DNA of 43,060 bases. Source: Bacteroidaceae bacterium. GTDB lineage: Bacteria; Bacteroidota; Bacteroidia; Bacteroidales; Bacteroidaceae. This document shows, in pieces, positions 23,581-32,721 of this stretch. The notes under the pieces are model-generated. The model was not told the origin of the DNA, made no database searches, and worked only from the letters and a program-made list of their open reading frames with translations. The stretch is from the NCBI GenBank assembly GCA_017429945.1, contig JAFRNY010000087.1, forward strand, positions 1-43,060, given 5' to 3'. Position 1 is the first letter of the stretch, and every line of letters starts with the position of its first letter. The position numbers and the translations under genes were made by a program.

Positions 23581-26460
23581 TCAGTTCTTTTTATCATTCA
23601 GACGCCCACAGAAAAGACGATAGTCGCAGAAGTGGCAAGAGGTGGCGTCGGCACATTGGCGGAAAGGCACGTCGGGGTCGAAGATCTCATCTACCAGCAT
23701 ATGGAGGCGCGCGTTGAAGGACTCTGCGAGAGAGTCTGTGTCGTCGCCCAACGGTTCGTCGACATCGTTAATGGCGGCGCGCCCGAACTTGAGCTTCGGC
23801 GAATAGTCGGGAGCGGCGGCGCGATGGACGAAGAAGAGGCAGGGCTGTGCGGGCTTGCCCATCTGCTCTGAGATGATGGTGGCGTAAAGAATTGTCTGGA
23901 AATAGTAGTGCTCGGTCTGCCCTGCATCGACAAAGAGTTTGTCGATGTCGGAGACAGTGGAGGCGGTGCCGCCGGTCTTGTAGTCGATGATACGGACCGC
24001 ACGCGAGCCTCTGACCTCTGGGTCGCTGACCTCGTCGAGGCGGTCGATGATGCCGCCCGTGAGCAGACGGATTGTGCGGTCGCCTACGATGAGCGAGAGC
24101 TCCTTGGTATAAGTCCCCTCCAAGTCGAGAATGTGCACAGGCGCCAATCGGCGGTCATGGCGCAAGAGGTTCTGCAAGTACGTCGTGACGACTTGCCGGG
24201 CTATGACGAGAATGCCGTTGTACTCCTCCGGCCGCCCCTGGAAATAGGCGTGGCGGAAAGCTTCCGAGACGATGTTGTCGATGATGAGGGCGCCATCGTT
24301 GAGGAGGGCGTCGTAGTCCTGCTGCCGCACGTAAGGTCCTTGTGCCGTGAGATGTCTGTAGACAAGTTCGGCTGCCTTGTGGAAGACGTTGCCGAAGATG
24401 ATGGCGTCGAAGCCGTCCTCTGGCTCAGAATCTACGCGCAGCCCCTTGACGTAGCGATAGTAGAACTGCAGCGGACAGGTGGTGTAACGGTTGAGGGCCG
24501 ATGGCGACAGGAATCGCTGGTGGCGTGGGTCACGGTTAGTGTTGTCGTAGCTGTCGATGAGTTTCTGCATAATCTCATCGGTTTTCTCAATGACAATTGG
24601 TTCTGTCACCGCGGGGCGATTGGCGGCATTCAGCCTAAGGTGGCGAATCTCGAGGTCGGTCTCGGCTTCAAGCTGACGAAGGAAGCGCGAGATCTCGTTC
24701 TGTCGCTGGCCCGTATTGCTCTCGTTATATACGAATGTCACGCGTTCGGCCCGCGCAATTAGGCGATAGAAGTAGTAGGCATAGACGGCAATCTTATGCC
24801 TGAGCGTAGTGAGGCCGAAGGCATCGCGCAGGTGGTAAGGGATGAAGCTGTTGTCGGCCACGCTCTTAGGCAAGTAGCCCTCGCCAACGCTGAGCATGAG
24901 CAAATGGCGGAAGTCTAAGGCACGCGTCTCGAGCACGCCCATGAGTTGCAGCCCCACGGCTGGTTCGCCGTGGAAGGCTACCGTCTGACTGCCGAGCGCC
25001 GAACGCAGGAGCCGGCGCAGAGTGTTGTCGTTGACGTCGAGCCAAGGGTCGGGGCCCGTCATGAGGTCGTACAGGCGGTTGATGCTGGTGAACGCCTTGA
25101 ACACGGCCTCGGCAGCCAGCACATCGTCTGCCACGCCCTTGGCCACGAGCGTCAGCAGGCGGCTGACGAAGGCAAGCAGCTCTGCCCCACCGCGCAACTC
25201 GCTCTGCCATTCTTTGCCTAAGAGGCGGGCGTAAGGATGGCGCTCTACAGCCCGCAGCGAGGCCTTGCGAAAACGATGGTGGAGCTGATCATAGCCTTCG
25301 GTGTGCAGGGCTACGATTGCCATGACGAAGCTGTAGACAGGCGTGTCGGTGAGCGGAAAGCCCATGGTGACGTTCACCTGTGTGATGCTCTGCGGCAGTG
25401 AGTGGAGTGCGGGCTGCAGCAGCTGTTCGTTGCACATCACTACGGCCGTCTGCCGCGTAACGTAGGTCTCTCCCTTGGGCGCACGCTCCGGCGTCGTGAG
25501 GTTCTCTTCCAGCCATTCTGCCATATAGCGAGCCTGAATATTCTCGCTGGCAGCCGAGGCTATGGTAATCTGCTTCGGGCGGCTCATATTGTCGAAACAC
25601 ATCTCGGAGAGCTCGTTGCCGTAGCGGCTGATGTTCTGCTCGATGAAGTAGCCGGCCTCGTGACCGGCGCCACGGCCCGCACGGGCGAAGGCTACGTCGT
25701 AGTCCCAATAGAAGATAGCTTTGCCGTGGCGCTGCAGTTCATCGAAGAGAGTCTGCTCGACGGCGTTGAGGACGTTAAAGCCTACAAAAACATAAGTGCG
25801 CGGTTGAGCCAGCAACGGCAGCGCTTGTTCTGCATCAGCCTCAGTAGAGAATCTCGCTGCACGCAAGCGCTCCACCACTTCGCGCTCGAGGGCGCCTTCA
25901 TAGAGCACGCCGTCGGCCTGCATGCGAAGGCGGAAATCAGTGTAGATGTCGAACATCACGTTCCACAGCTCCAGAAAGCGCTCACGCAGCAACGTGGTGT
26001 TTTCGATGGAGAAGCCACTGAAGAAATGCTTCAGCGCCTCTTCCTGCTCGGGCGTGAGATAGTCGAGAGTGTCGAGCTGGCGAATGTCCTTGATGTTGGT
26101 GAACAGCTGGCGGGCATCAACCAGCTGCTTGTCGATATCATCGAAGTCGGCCAGCAACACTTCGCCCCAGGCATAGAATTGGTCGAGCGTCTGAGGCTCG
26201 GCGACGTGTGCGGCATAAGCTCTGTGGAGCCGGCACACGCTCTCGATCTTGTCGCACAAGTCGTAGGGCGAGGCTTCGGCAAACAGTTCGGAGATGGTGC
26301 GATAATGCGGCGCCCACACTGGCTTGTCGGAGGCTTCGGCGAGGGCTTGGTTGAGAAAGAGGCTCGCACGTTTGCCTGGGAAAACCACCGTCAGCGCGCT
26401 CAGGTTGTTACCATATTTTTCGATGAGCGACGAAGCTACATGCTCAAGAAAGGTCTTCAT
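23581..26460 (-). CDS. addB: AddB-like nuclease/helicase subunit
   Basis: This 959-residue protein is the second subunit of an AddAB-type double-strand-break resection enzyme. The N-terminal Walker A position is degenerate (VVFPGKRASLFL), as expected for an inactivated helicase domain that scans for regulatory sequences. The C-terminal PD-(D/E)XK nuclease includes FGNVFHKAAELV (His), GGIIDRLDEV (Asp) and RIIDYKTGG (Asp-x-Lys). The Fe-S staple is complete: Cys in YTTCPLQFYYRY and three Cys in SCHFCDYRLFCGR. It starts 42 bases after addA, forming a two-gene operon. Confidence 0.88.
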   Translation of the reverse strand: MKTFLEHVASSLIEKYGNNLSALTVVFPGKRASLFLNQALAEASDKPVWAPHYRTISELFAEASPYDLCDKIESVCRLHRAYAAHVAEPQTLDQFYAWGEVLLADFDDIDKQLVDARQLFTNIKDIRQLDTLDYLTPEQEEALKHFFSGFSIENTTLLRERFLELWNVMFDIYTDFRLRMQADGVLYEGALEREVVERLRAARFSTEADAEQALPLLAQPRTYVFVGFNVLNAVEQTLFDELQRHGKAIFYWDYDVAFARAGRGAGHEAGYFIEQNISRYGNELSEMCFDNMSRPKQITIASAASENIQARYMAEWLEENLTTPERAPKGETYVTRQTAVVMCNEQLLQPALHSLPQSITQVNVTMGFPLTDTPVYSFVMAIVALHTEGYDQLHHRFRKASLRAVERHPYARLLGKEWQSELRGGAELLAFVSRLLTLVAKGVADDVLAAEAVFKAFTSINRLYDLMTGPDPWLDVNDNTLRRLLRSALGSQTVAFHGEPAVGLQLMGVLETRALDFRHLLMLSVGEGYLPKSVADNSFIPYHLRDAFGLTTLRHKIAVYAYYFYRLIARAERVTFVYNESNTGQRQNEISRFLRQLEAETDLEIRHLRLNAANRPAVTEPIVIEKTDEIMQKLIDSYDNTNRDPRHQRFLSPSALNRYTTCPLQFYYRYVKGLRVDSEPEDGFDAIIFGNVFHKAAELVYRHLTAQGPYVRQQDYDALLNDGALIIDNIVSEAFRHAYFQGRPEEYNGILVIARQVVTTYLQNLLRHDRRLAPVHILDLEGTYTKELSLIVGDRTIRLLTGGIIDRLDEVSDPEVRGSRAVRIIDYKTGGTASTVSDIDKLFVDAGQTEHYYFQTILYATIISEQMGKPAQPCLFFVHRAAAPDYSPKLKFGRAAINDVDEPLGDDTDSLAESFNARLHMLVDEIFDPDVPFRQCADATSCHFCDYRLFCGRLNDKKN

Positions 26461-26502
26461 AGAATCTATTGACTTAGATATTGCGGTGAAACGACTGATG
26501 CG

Positions 26503-29500
26503 TTAAAAGTCCAACTCTAGTTGACTTGTATCTACGGCTTTTGCGCCCTTGGCACTGACAGCCTCCACGAGTCCGCTATAGACGAACCATAGGTAACCTT
26601 CGACACTGGAATCGGGATACATCTCCTGCAGCAGTTCCATATACTTTTGGACCTGCTCGATATAGATCCCTCGCTTGCGGCCGAACTTGAAATCAACAAC
26701 TACTATCCTACTCTCGTCGGCACTCAGCATCACGCGGTCGGGACGCTTGTTGAGATAGCCTGCGGAGTCATCGTTGCGACTGACTATGGCACATTCGTTG
26801 AACACCTGCCAACGGCCGCTGAACCAATCACCGACCTTGGGATTGCTGAGCCCGCGGCGCAGCCATTGCTCCACATCGGCACGCTGCACGCTGACGTAGA
26901 TGCCGTCGGAGATGGCCTTGGTGATGACGCCTTCGTGCTCCATCTGCGAGAGCACGCGTTCCATGTCGGCAGCCGTGGTCATCTGCTGAAGCACGCCATG
27001 GAGCAGTGAGCCAAGCTCGATGTACTGCTTCTGTCGCGAATATTCCTCTTCTGCAGCATCATCATCGAGCTGCGCCTGAGCCACAAACTGCTGCGAGCGG
27101 TTGCTCTGGCGATATTCTGCACGCGAGTCGTAGCTCACGAAGGGCACATCCACTTGCTCGCGAACGGGCAACAGACGATTGTCCGCTTCCGTATCGTCCG
27201 ATTTGGCCTCAACGACGGGCGTCCCGCTCTCGAAGCCCGAAGGATATACGGCAGCCACGAGGTCGCCCACGCTGTTTTTCGCCTTCCCGAGCTTGCTCTC
27301 GTCGCCTACGGCCCACACATATAAATTATCGCGTGCGCGCGTGAAGGCCACATAAAGCACATTGAGCTCATCGAGGCGCGAATAGAGATGCTCGCGGGCA
27401 TAGTCTTTGGCAAAGGCCGATTGCGCGATGCCCTTCTGAGGGCTTACGGGCAAGAGCCCCATGCTGGCGTAAGGTTCCTCGTCGGGCGCACACCATAGCA
27501 GCGAGCCTGGGCGGTCGCTCTCGAGCGGCCACGTGCAGAAGGGAATGAACACGGTGTGAAACTCCATGCCCTTGGCTCCGTGAATGGTCATGATGCGGAT
27601 GCCATCGACAGCCGATGCGGGCACCGACTGCTTGCTGAGGCGCTCATCCCAGTAAACGAGGAAACTCTCAATGTCCGATGTCTCGGTGTGAATAAAGTCC
27701 TGAACGGCGTCGAAGAAAGCCGCGAGATAAGCTTGCTGACCCGAGATCTCGTTGAGGCAATAGCGGCGGCAGAGCGTTTCGAGTGCTTCATAAAGAGGCA
27801 TCTGCAGCAACTGTCGGCGCAGTTCTTCATCGATGGCATCAACGTCGGGATAATGCTCGCTGAGGAAGAAGGGCGAGACGACGTCGCTCTCGTCGGTGAC
27901 GACGCGCAGCGCCGCAATGAGCGCTTCTACGGCCTCGCTCGAGGCCAGCAGGAAAGCCTCGTCGCTGATGATAGCCGGCATATCTGCTTCGGCGGCAAAC
28001 GCGCCGATTATGGGTTCGGCCTCGTTGTTGTTGCGCACGAGGATCGTCATCTCGTTGTAGGGCAAACCTTGTGATGAGAGGTTTTTCACTTGGGCTATAA
28101 GGTCGTCGAGGACAACGCCGAGCCACGAGGTCTTGTTCTGGTAGGTGGCAGAAGGCAGTGTGGTCAGCCGAACATAGCCCGAGTCGTCGCGCTTGGCAGG
28201 AACTTCCTGATGGACGTCGGCATAGGCCTTGGCGAACGTGAAGTCCTCGGCCAGCAGTTCGATGTCGGAGGCCGAGAGCTGATCCATCTGCACCACAGCC
28301 TGCTCGAAGAATGAGTTGTTGAAGTCGATGACCTGGCGGGAACTGCGGAAGTTGGTGTCGAGAGTTCGCACCACAGGCGCCGGCTGCATCGCTGACTCAA
28401 TACTTCCCAGCATACGCCAGTCGCCGCCACGGAAACGATAGATGCTCTGCTTGACATCGCCCACGATGAGGTTGTGGCCGCCTTTAGCGATGGTCTCGAT
28501 GAGGAGCGTCTGGAAGTTGAGCCACTGCAGATGCGACGTGTCCTGAAACTCGTCGATGATGACGTGGCGCAACAGGGCGCCTATCTTCTCAAAGACGAAA
28601 GGAGCATCGCTCTCGCCTATCATCTCGTGAAGCAGCACAGGGGTCTTGGCGAGGTTAAAGCGGTTGTTCTCTGCATTGAGAGCCGTCACCTCTTTCTCAA
28701 TATCGCCCAGCAACCGCAGCTTCTTGATATGGGCCAGCACCAGGCGGGCACTGACGACGTCGTGAGCCAGACGGGCATAAGACTGAAGCACCTCTGCCAG
28801 CAGTCCGGACATCTCATCGGCGGCTTCGAGAAGGTCGGGGCGCGAAGCACGGTTGGCCTTCGTGAGCAGCGTCAGCGGATCGTAAGCCCAGTCCGTCAGG
28901 CGTTTGCCTGGCGCGAAAGTGGTATCGACGGCGCGCAGCTTTTCGGCAGCACTGCGGAGTGTTGAACCGTTTGAGAAGTCTTCGAACGTGATACCCCGCG
29001 ATTCAACGAGATTGTAGATGGCATCGCCCAGCGCGCTGATGGCTTTCTCGCCTTCGGCACACTTGGAGCGCAACTCCTCGATGAATGCTGTGAACGCCTT
29101 ATCATCGGCGAGCATAAGGCGAAGACGCTCGCCCCGCATGATGAAGTACTCCTTGAAGATGACGCGGCCAAACGCTTTCACGGCGCGCGTTACATCCCAC
29201 CGTTGGTTGTTCTCAATCTGGTCGCGCACAAGGCTCATCATCCAGTTCAGCAGCACTTTGTCGTCCTGCAGACGGTCAAAGAGGCGGTCGACAGCCTGCG
29301 AGAGCACTTCGCTGTCGCTGATTTCCACCTGCAGATTAGCCGCCAGTCCCAGTTCGTGGGCCAAGCCACGCAATATGATCTGGAAGAACGAGTCGATGGT
29401 CTGCACGCGGAAGCTGTTGTAGTCGTGCAGAATCTGATGCAGCGCCTCGCGACAACGGCGGCGGAGCTCTTCATCGTCGGGGACGTCGAGGCCATCGGCG

Positions 29501-29745
29501 GCAATGCTCTTGCGTAAGGCTGCAAGATAGTTGTCGCTCGAAGCCAGACCGGCACCGATGCCGAAAAGCTGACTGAGGATGCGATCTTTCATCTCGCCCG
29601 TAGCCTTCTTTGTGAAGGTCACGGCCAGGATGCGCGCATACTCGCGCGGCGATTCGGCCAGCACAAGCAGCTTGATGTAGTGAATGGCCAGCGTGAAGGT
29701 CTTACCCGAACCGGCCGATGCCTTGTAAACGAGAGTGGAGGACAT
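26503..29745 (-). CDS. addA: AddA-like UvrD-family helicase/nuclease
   Basis: This protein of about 1080 residues is the motor of the AddAB complex. Motif I is KASAGSGKTFTLA; Walker B is IDEFQDTSHLQW; motif III/IV region has VGDVKQSIYRFRGGD; motif V TIHGAKGMEFHTVFIPF; motif VI LYVAFTRARDNLYVW. The C-terminal nuclease has GSLLHGVLQQM, RPDRVMLS and VVVDFKFGR (Asp-x-Lys). ATG 29745 is chosen over the in-frame TTG 29751, which lies in the T run of the upstream terminator. The leader is therefore very short, and the promoter is not obvious. Confidence 0.93.
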   Translation of the reverse strand: MSSTLVYKASAGSGKTFTLAIHYIKLLVLAESPREYARILAVTFTKKATGEMKDRILSQLFGIGAGLASSDNYLAALRKSIAADGLDVPDDEELRRRCREALHQILHDYNSFRVQTIDSFFQIILRGLAHELGLAANLQVEISDSEVLSQAVDRLFDRLQDDKVLLNWMMSLVRDQIENNQRWDVTRAVKAFGRVIFKEYFIMRGERLRLMLADDKAFTAFIEELRSKCAEGEKAISALGDAIYNLVESRGITFEDFSNGSTLRSAAEKLRAVDTTFAPGKRLTDWAYDPLTLLTKANRASRPDLLEAADEMSGLLAEVLQSYARLAHDVVSARLVLAHIKKLRLLGDIEKEVTALNAENNRFNLAKTPVLLHEMIGESDAPFVFEKIGALLRHVIIDEFQDTSHLQWLNFQTLLIETIAKGGHNLIVGDVKQSIYRFRGGDWRMLGSIESAMQPAPVVRTLDTNFRSSRQVIDFNNSFFEQAVVQMDQLSASDIELLAEDFTFAKAYADVHQEVPAKRDDSGYVRLTTLPSATYQNKTSWLGVVLDDLIAQVKNLSSQGLPYNEMTILVRNNNEAEPIIGAFAAEADMPAIISDEAFLLASSEAVEALIAALRVVTDESDVVSPFFLSEHYPDVDAIDEELRRQLLQMPLYEALETLCRRYCLNEISGQQAYLAAFFDAVQDFIHTETSDIESFLVYWDERLSKQSVPASAVDGIRIMTIHGAKGMEFHTVFIPFCTWPLESDRPGSLLWCAPDEEPYASMGLLPVSPQKGIAQSAFAKDYAREHLYSRLDELNVLYVAFTRARDNLYVWAVGDESKLGKAKNSVGDLVAAVYPSGFESGTPVVEAKSDDTEADNRLLPVREQVDVPFVSYDSRAEYRQSNRSQQFVAQAQLDDDAAEEEYSRQKQYIELGSLLHGVLQQMTTAADMERVLSQMEHEGVITKAISDGIYVSVQRADVEQWLRRGLSNPKVGDWFSGRWQVFNECAIVSRNDDSAGYLNKRPDRVMLSADESRIVVVDFKFGRKRGIYIEQVQKYMELLQEMYPDSSVEGYLWFVYSGLVEAVSAKGAKAVDTSQLELDF

Positions 29746-29749
29746 AGGC

Positions 29750-29809
29750 AAAAAAAGGACTTACTACCCTACCGCGCACAGCCGTCGGCGAGCGGTCGGA
29801 TAGTAAGTC
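29750..29809 (-). terminator. Terminator after the methylmalonyl-CoA epimerase gene
   Basis: The minus strand has GACTTACTA (29801-29809) pairing with TAGTAAGTC (29758-29766), enclosing a GC-rich inner part with further pairing, followed by CTTTTTTT (29750-29757). It separates mce from addA, whose start codon follows at once. Confidence 0.85.
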
Positions 29810-29837
29810 AAGCATTGAAAAGAGATGCGTTCTTTAA

Positions 29838-30251
29838 TTACTTGTTGGGATCTTCGCAGAGCTCGGTGAGGATGCCGACCGTCGATTTCGGATGCAGGAA
29901 AGCAATCTGCAGGCCATCGGCGCCCTTGCGCGGAGCCTCGTCGATGAGGCGGATGCCCTTCTCGCTGACTTCAGCCAAAGCATTGGCAACACCGTCCTCG
30001 ATGCAGAATGCCATATGATGAATTCCCTTATTACCCTTGTCGAGCCACTTCTGGATGGTGCTCTCAGGGCATGTGGGCTCAAGCAGCTCAAGCTTCACTT
30101 CGCCAACCTTGAGGAAAGCTGTTTTCACTTTCTGGTCCTCAACAACCTCGGTCTTGTAGCACTTCAGGCCAAGAACGTTCTCGAAATAGGGCAGCACTTC
30201 GTCGATGCTCTGCACGGCGATGCCCAGATGTTCAATCTTAGAGATTTTCAT
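29838..30251 (-). CDS. mce: Methylmalonyl-CoA epimerase
   Basis: This 137-residue VOC-family enzyme interconverts (R)- and (S)-methylmalonyl-CoA in the succinate-propionate pathway. Conserved parts are KIEHLGIAVQSIDEVLPYFENVLGL (metal His), ELLEPTCPESTIQKWLDKGNKGIHHMAF (second ligand set) and a Glu in VGILTELCED. Start 30251 (MKISKIEH) is the family's; the longer frame to 30281 is leader. It is a single-gene unit with a clear promoter and terminator. Confidence 0.95.
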   Translation of the reverse strand: MKISKIEHLGIAVQSIDEVLPYFENVLGLKCYKTEVVEDQKVKTAFLKVGEVKLELLEPTCPESTIQKWLDKGNKGIHHMAFCIEDGVANALAEVSEKGIRLIDEAPRKGADGLQIAFLHPKSTVGILTELCEDPNK

Positions 30252-30300
30252 TGTTAGTGATTTTAGTTTAAAAAAGTACACAAATTTGTTTTTGCGATTG

Positions 30301-30332
30301 CAAAAATAGTTTTTTCTGCCGAACCGACCAAA
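30301..30332 (-). promoter_or_regulatory. Promoter of mce
   Basis: Minus strand: TTTG (30329-30332), 20 bases, TATTTTTG (30301-30308). The leader is about 45 bases. It is back-to-back with the fthC promoter at 30349-30378. Confidence 0.88.
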
Positions 30333-30348
30333 GAAAGGCGTAAAAACA

Positions 30349-30378
30349 TTTGAGTTTTACAAGAATTTATTATCTTTG
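30349..30378 (+). promoter_or_regulatory. Promoter of the 5-formyl-THF cyclo-ligase gene
   Basis: TTTG (30349-30352), 18 bases, TATCTTTG (30371-30378). The start codon is about 50 bases downstream. Confidence 0.85.
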
Positions 30379-30429
30379 CAACTGATATTTCAAATGAAAC
30401 TCCACGCGCACACGCGTACATCTTTTATT

Positions 30430-30966
30430 ATGTCCCCCACAAAACAGGAAATACGACGAAACATCAGACAACTTAAAGCAGATACACCAGCAGACGAGCG
30501 GGAGCGCCTCTCGGCCGAAGCCTGCGACCACCTGCGCCAGCTGCCCGAATGGCGAACGGCACAGACGGTGCTTCTCTTCGCCGCCTTGCCCGACGAGGTG
30601 GCCACACAGGCTCTCATTGCCGAAGCCGCAGCTGCCGGCAAGCGGGTGCTGCTACCAGTAGTGCAAGGTAAAGAGCTGGAGCTGCGAATCTACACCGGCG
30701 ATGAGAATCTCCGCGAAGGCGCATTCCACATCGCCGAGCCCGAGGGCAAAGCGTTTACAGCCTTTGAGGAGATAGAACTGGCCGTGGTGCCCGGCGTGGC
30801 TTTTACGCACAAAGGGCATCGTCTGGGCCGAGGCCGCGGCTACTACGACCGTCTGCTGCCTCAACTCACAGTGGCTCTGAAAGTGGGGCTCTGCTGGCCT
30901 TTTCAGCTGCTCGACAACCTCCCGCACGAGCCCCACGATATTATGATGGATTTGGTAATTTGTTAA
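30430..30966 (+). CDS. 5-formyltetrahydrofolate cyclo-ligase
   Basis: This 178-residue cytoplasmic enzyme converts 5-formyl-THF to 5,10-methenyl-THF using ATP. The N-terminal KQEIRRNIRQLKA is the typical lysine/arginine-rich start, and HRLGRGRGYYDRLLPQL is the family signature for ATP and substrate binding. EELAVVPGVAFT-like and HEPHDIMMDLVI segments complete the fold. ATG 30430 fits the family; 30376 lies inside the promoter. GH43 starts 22 bases after the stop. Confidence 0.94.
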   Translation: MSPTKQEIRRNIRQLKADTPADERERLSAEACDHLRQLPEWRTAQTVLLFAALPDEVATQALIAEAAAAGKRVLLPVVQGKELELRIYTGDENLREGAFHIAEPEGKAFTAFEEIELAVVPGVAFTHKGHRLGRGRGYYDRLLPQLTVALKVGLCWPFQLLDNLPHEPHDIMMDLVIC

Positions 30967-30988
30967 TCTTATAAACACTCACAAAATC

Positions 30989-32035
30989 ATGAAACACAGG
31001 ACATTATTTACGTTTTTGATTCTCTGCCTCTTGGCAACCTATAGCTCTGCACAGCGCCGCTGGCGCCGGCAGGCATTCACAACAGACACGCTCATGGTGC
31101 ACGATCCCGTCATGGCTTACGAGGATGGCAAGTTCTACATCTTCTCTACGGGAATGGGCATTCAGATGGCCACCAGCACTGACCTCCGCACTTGGAGCGT
31201 GCAGCCACGAGGGGCCCTCACAACAATTCCAGCTTGGGCCGCCGACAGCGTACCTGGCTTCCGAGGCCACATATGGGCTCCGGATATCATTCACTACAAC
31301 GGCCGCTGGTGGATGACATATTCCTGCTCGACCTTCGGGCGCAACACCTCGGCTATAGGCATTGCTTCGTCGCCGACGCTCGACTTCACCGACTCGCTCC
31401 GCTGCGTGTGGCAGGACCACGGAGCCATCGTATGCTCAAAAGGGCGCCGTGATGATTGGAACGCCATCGACTCGAACATCGCCATCGACGACTCCGACAC
31501 TCCGTGGCTGACGTGGGGCTCCTTCTGGGACGGCATTCAACTCGTGCGCCTCGACCCCTTCACGATGCACATAGCTGAAGGCTGCAAGCCCAAGACCATA
31601 GCACGCCGCGTGGCAATCGCCGACACGCTCAGCGCCGAGCCTAACCCCACTTCGCGCTTTGCCGGCCGCAATGCCATCGAAGCGCCGTTCATCTTCAGCC
31701 ACGCTGGCTACTACTACCTTTTCGTGAGCCACGACTACTGCTGCCGAGGTATGCAAAGCAACTACAAGGTTGCCGTAGGGCGCAGTCGCAATATCGAAGG
31801 GCCTTACCTTGATGCCAATGGCCGCGATATGTCTAACGGCGGCGGCACACTCGTTATCGAAGGCGACAAGAAGGAATTTGAGGCCACAGGACACTCTGCC
31901 GCATATCATTTAAACTCACAGCAGGACATCTTCATCTGCCACGGCTACAGCGTCAAGCATGGCGGTCAGGCAATCCTCGTAAAGAAGCTCATCGAATGGA
32001 CGCCCGACGGTTGGCCTACGCTGAAAGATTTCTGA
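30989..32035 (+). CDS. Glycoside hydrolase family 43, endo-arabinanase-like
   Basis: This 348-residue exported enzyme has a signal peptide at residues 1-21 (ending SSAQ). The five-blade propeller catalytic domain has Asp39 in MVHDPVM (general base), Asp in WNAIDSNIAID (pKa modulator) and Glu in NAIEAPFIF (general acid). The segment YYYLFVSHDYCCRGMQSNYKVAVGRS closely follows the endo-1,5-alpha-arabinanase pattern, so arabinan hydrolysis is the best guess. No SusC/SusD pair or other glycan-use genes accompany it here. It is probably cotranscribed with the cyclo-ligase gene and ends 5 bases before the convergent yigZ stop. Confidence 0.9.
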   Translation: MKHRTLFTFLILCLLATYSSAQRRWRRQAFTTDTLMVHDPVMAYEDGKFYIFSTGMGIQMATSTDLRTWSVQPRGALTTIPAWAADSVPGFRGHIWAPDIIHYNGRWWMTYSCSTFGRNTSAIGIASSPTLDFTDSLRCVWQDHGAIVCSKGRRDDWNAIDSNIAIDDSDTPWLTWGSFWDGIQLVRLDPFTMHIAEGCKPKTIARRVAIADTLSAEPNPTSRFAGRNAIEAPFIFSHAGYYYLFVSHDYCCRGMQSNYKVAVGRSRNIEGPYLDANGRDMSNGGGTLVIEGDKKEFEATGHSAAYHLNSQQDIFICHGYSVKHGGQAILVKKLIEWTPDGWPTLKDF

Positions 32036-32040
32036 GATAA

Positions 32041-32700
32041 TTATTCTGCCACGCCCACGCCGTCAATCTTCTCGAGACGTTCACGCAGGCGGGGCATGCG
32101 CGAGGCCCGAATAGAGAGAGTCATGCGGCAATCATTGTCGAAGGTCTGAGCCAGAATCGTCGGTTCCTCTTCCTTCACGATACGCATGACGGCGTTCATC
32201 AAAACATACTCGAAGCTGATGTCGATCTTCTCGTCGACAGTCTTCTCAACAACAGTTGCCGCTGAAATAGCTTCAGCGGCAGCTGCTTTATAGGCTTGGA
32301 TTAGTCCGCTCGTGCCCAGCTTCAAGCCACCGAAATAGCGGACAACAATGATGAGGATGTCGGTGAGTTCGTTGCTGTTGATCTGCCCGAGGATGGGCTT
32401 GCCGGCCGTGCCGCTGGGCTCGCCATTGTCGTTGGCCCTGAACACCAGACGCTCGTGCCCGAGCATATAAGCATAGCAAACGTGGCGGGCGTCGTAATAT
32501 TTTTTTGCGTAAGCATCTACCAGCTCCTTGACCTCTTCCACAGTAGAAACAGGAAAAGCGAAAGCAAGAAACTTGCTTCGCTTCTCCGTAATTTGGCCTT
32601 CAGAGGGGGAGGCTATGGTCAGAAAGGAATCAAGCCCCCAACCTCGCTCCTCCTCAGAGGAGAGTGGAATGTCTTGCCTTTGAGTGCTTGGCTGGGCCAT
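32041..32700 (-). CDS. yigZ: YigZ/IMPACT family protein with a repeat-derived N-terminal insertion
   Basis: This 219-residue protein belongs to the IMPACT/YigZ family (UPF0029 N-terminal domain plus a small C-terminal domain), linked to translation control. Core motifs are EKRSKFLAFAFPV, YYDARHVCYAYMLG, NGEPSGTAGKPILGQI and VVRYFGGLKLGTSGLI. The family usually starts close to DSFLTIASPSEG. Here residues about 9-22 (QDIPLSSEEERGWG) are encoded by a copy of the GC-rich palindromic repeat at 32634-32675, and removing it gives the usual length of about 204. It is the last gene of the serC-serA-DUF1015 unit, 21 bases after DUF1015. Confidence 0.92.
   Translation of the reverse strand: MAQPSTQRQDIPLSSEEERGWGLDSFLTIASPSEGQITEKRSKFLAFAFPVSTVEEVKELVDAYAKKYYDARHVCYAYMLGHERLVFRANDNGEPSGTAGKPILGQINSNELTDILIIVVRYFGGLKLGTSGLIQAYKAAAAEAISAATVVEKTVDEKIDISFEYVLMNAVMRIVKEEEPTILAQTFDNDCRMTLSIRASRMPRLRERLEKIDGVGVAE
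32634..32675. repeat. GC-rich palindromic repeat copy inside yigZ
   Basis: CCCCCAACCTCGCTCCTCCT continues into CAGAGGAGAGTGGAATGTCTT. It aligns base for base in architecture with the 35045-35086 arm (GCTCCCCC..GGGGGAGAGTAGAATGTCTTT). It encodes the non-conserved N-terminal residues of YigZ. Confidence 0.8.
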
Positions 32701-32721
32701 TTTCTGTGTGATTATACTCTT

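Noticed and set aside
23336-23717. Open frames on the plus strand through the 22-base repeats (repeating STGCVGTFNRM)
   Set aside because: A 22-base period shifts frame each copy, so periodic peptides appear in several frames without a real gene; no start context or homology.
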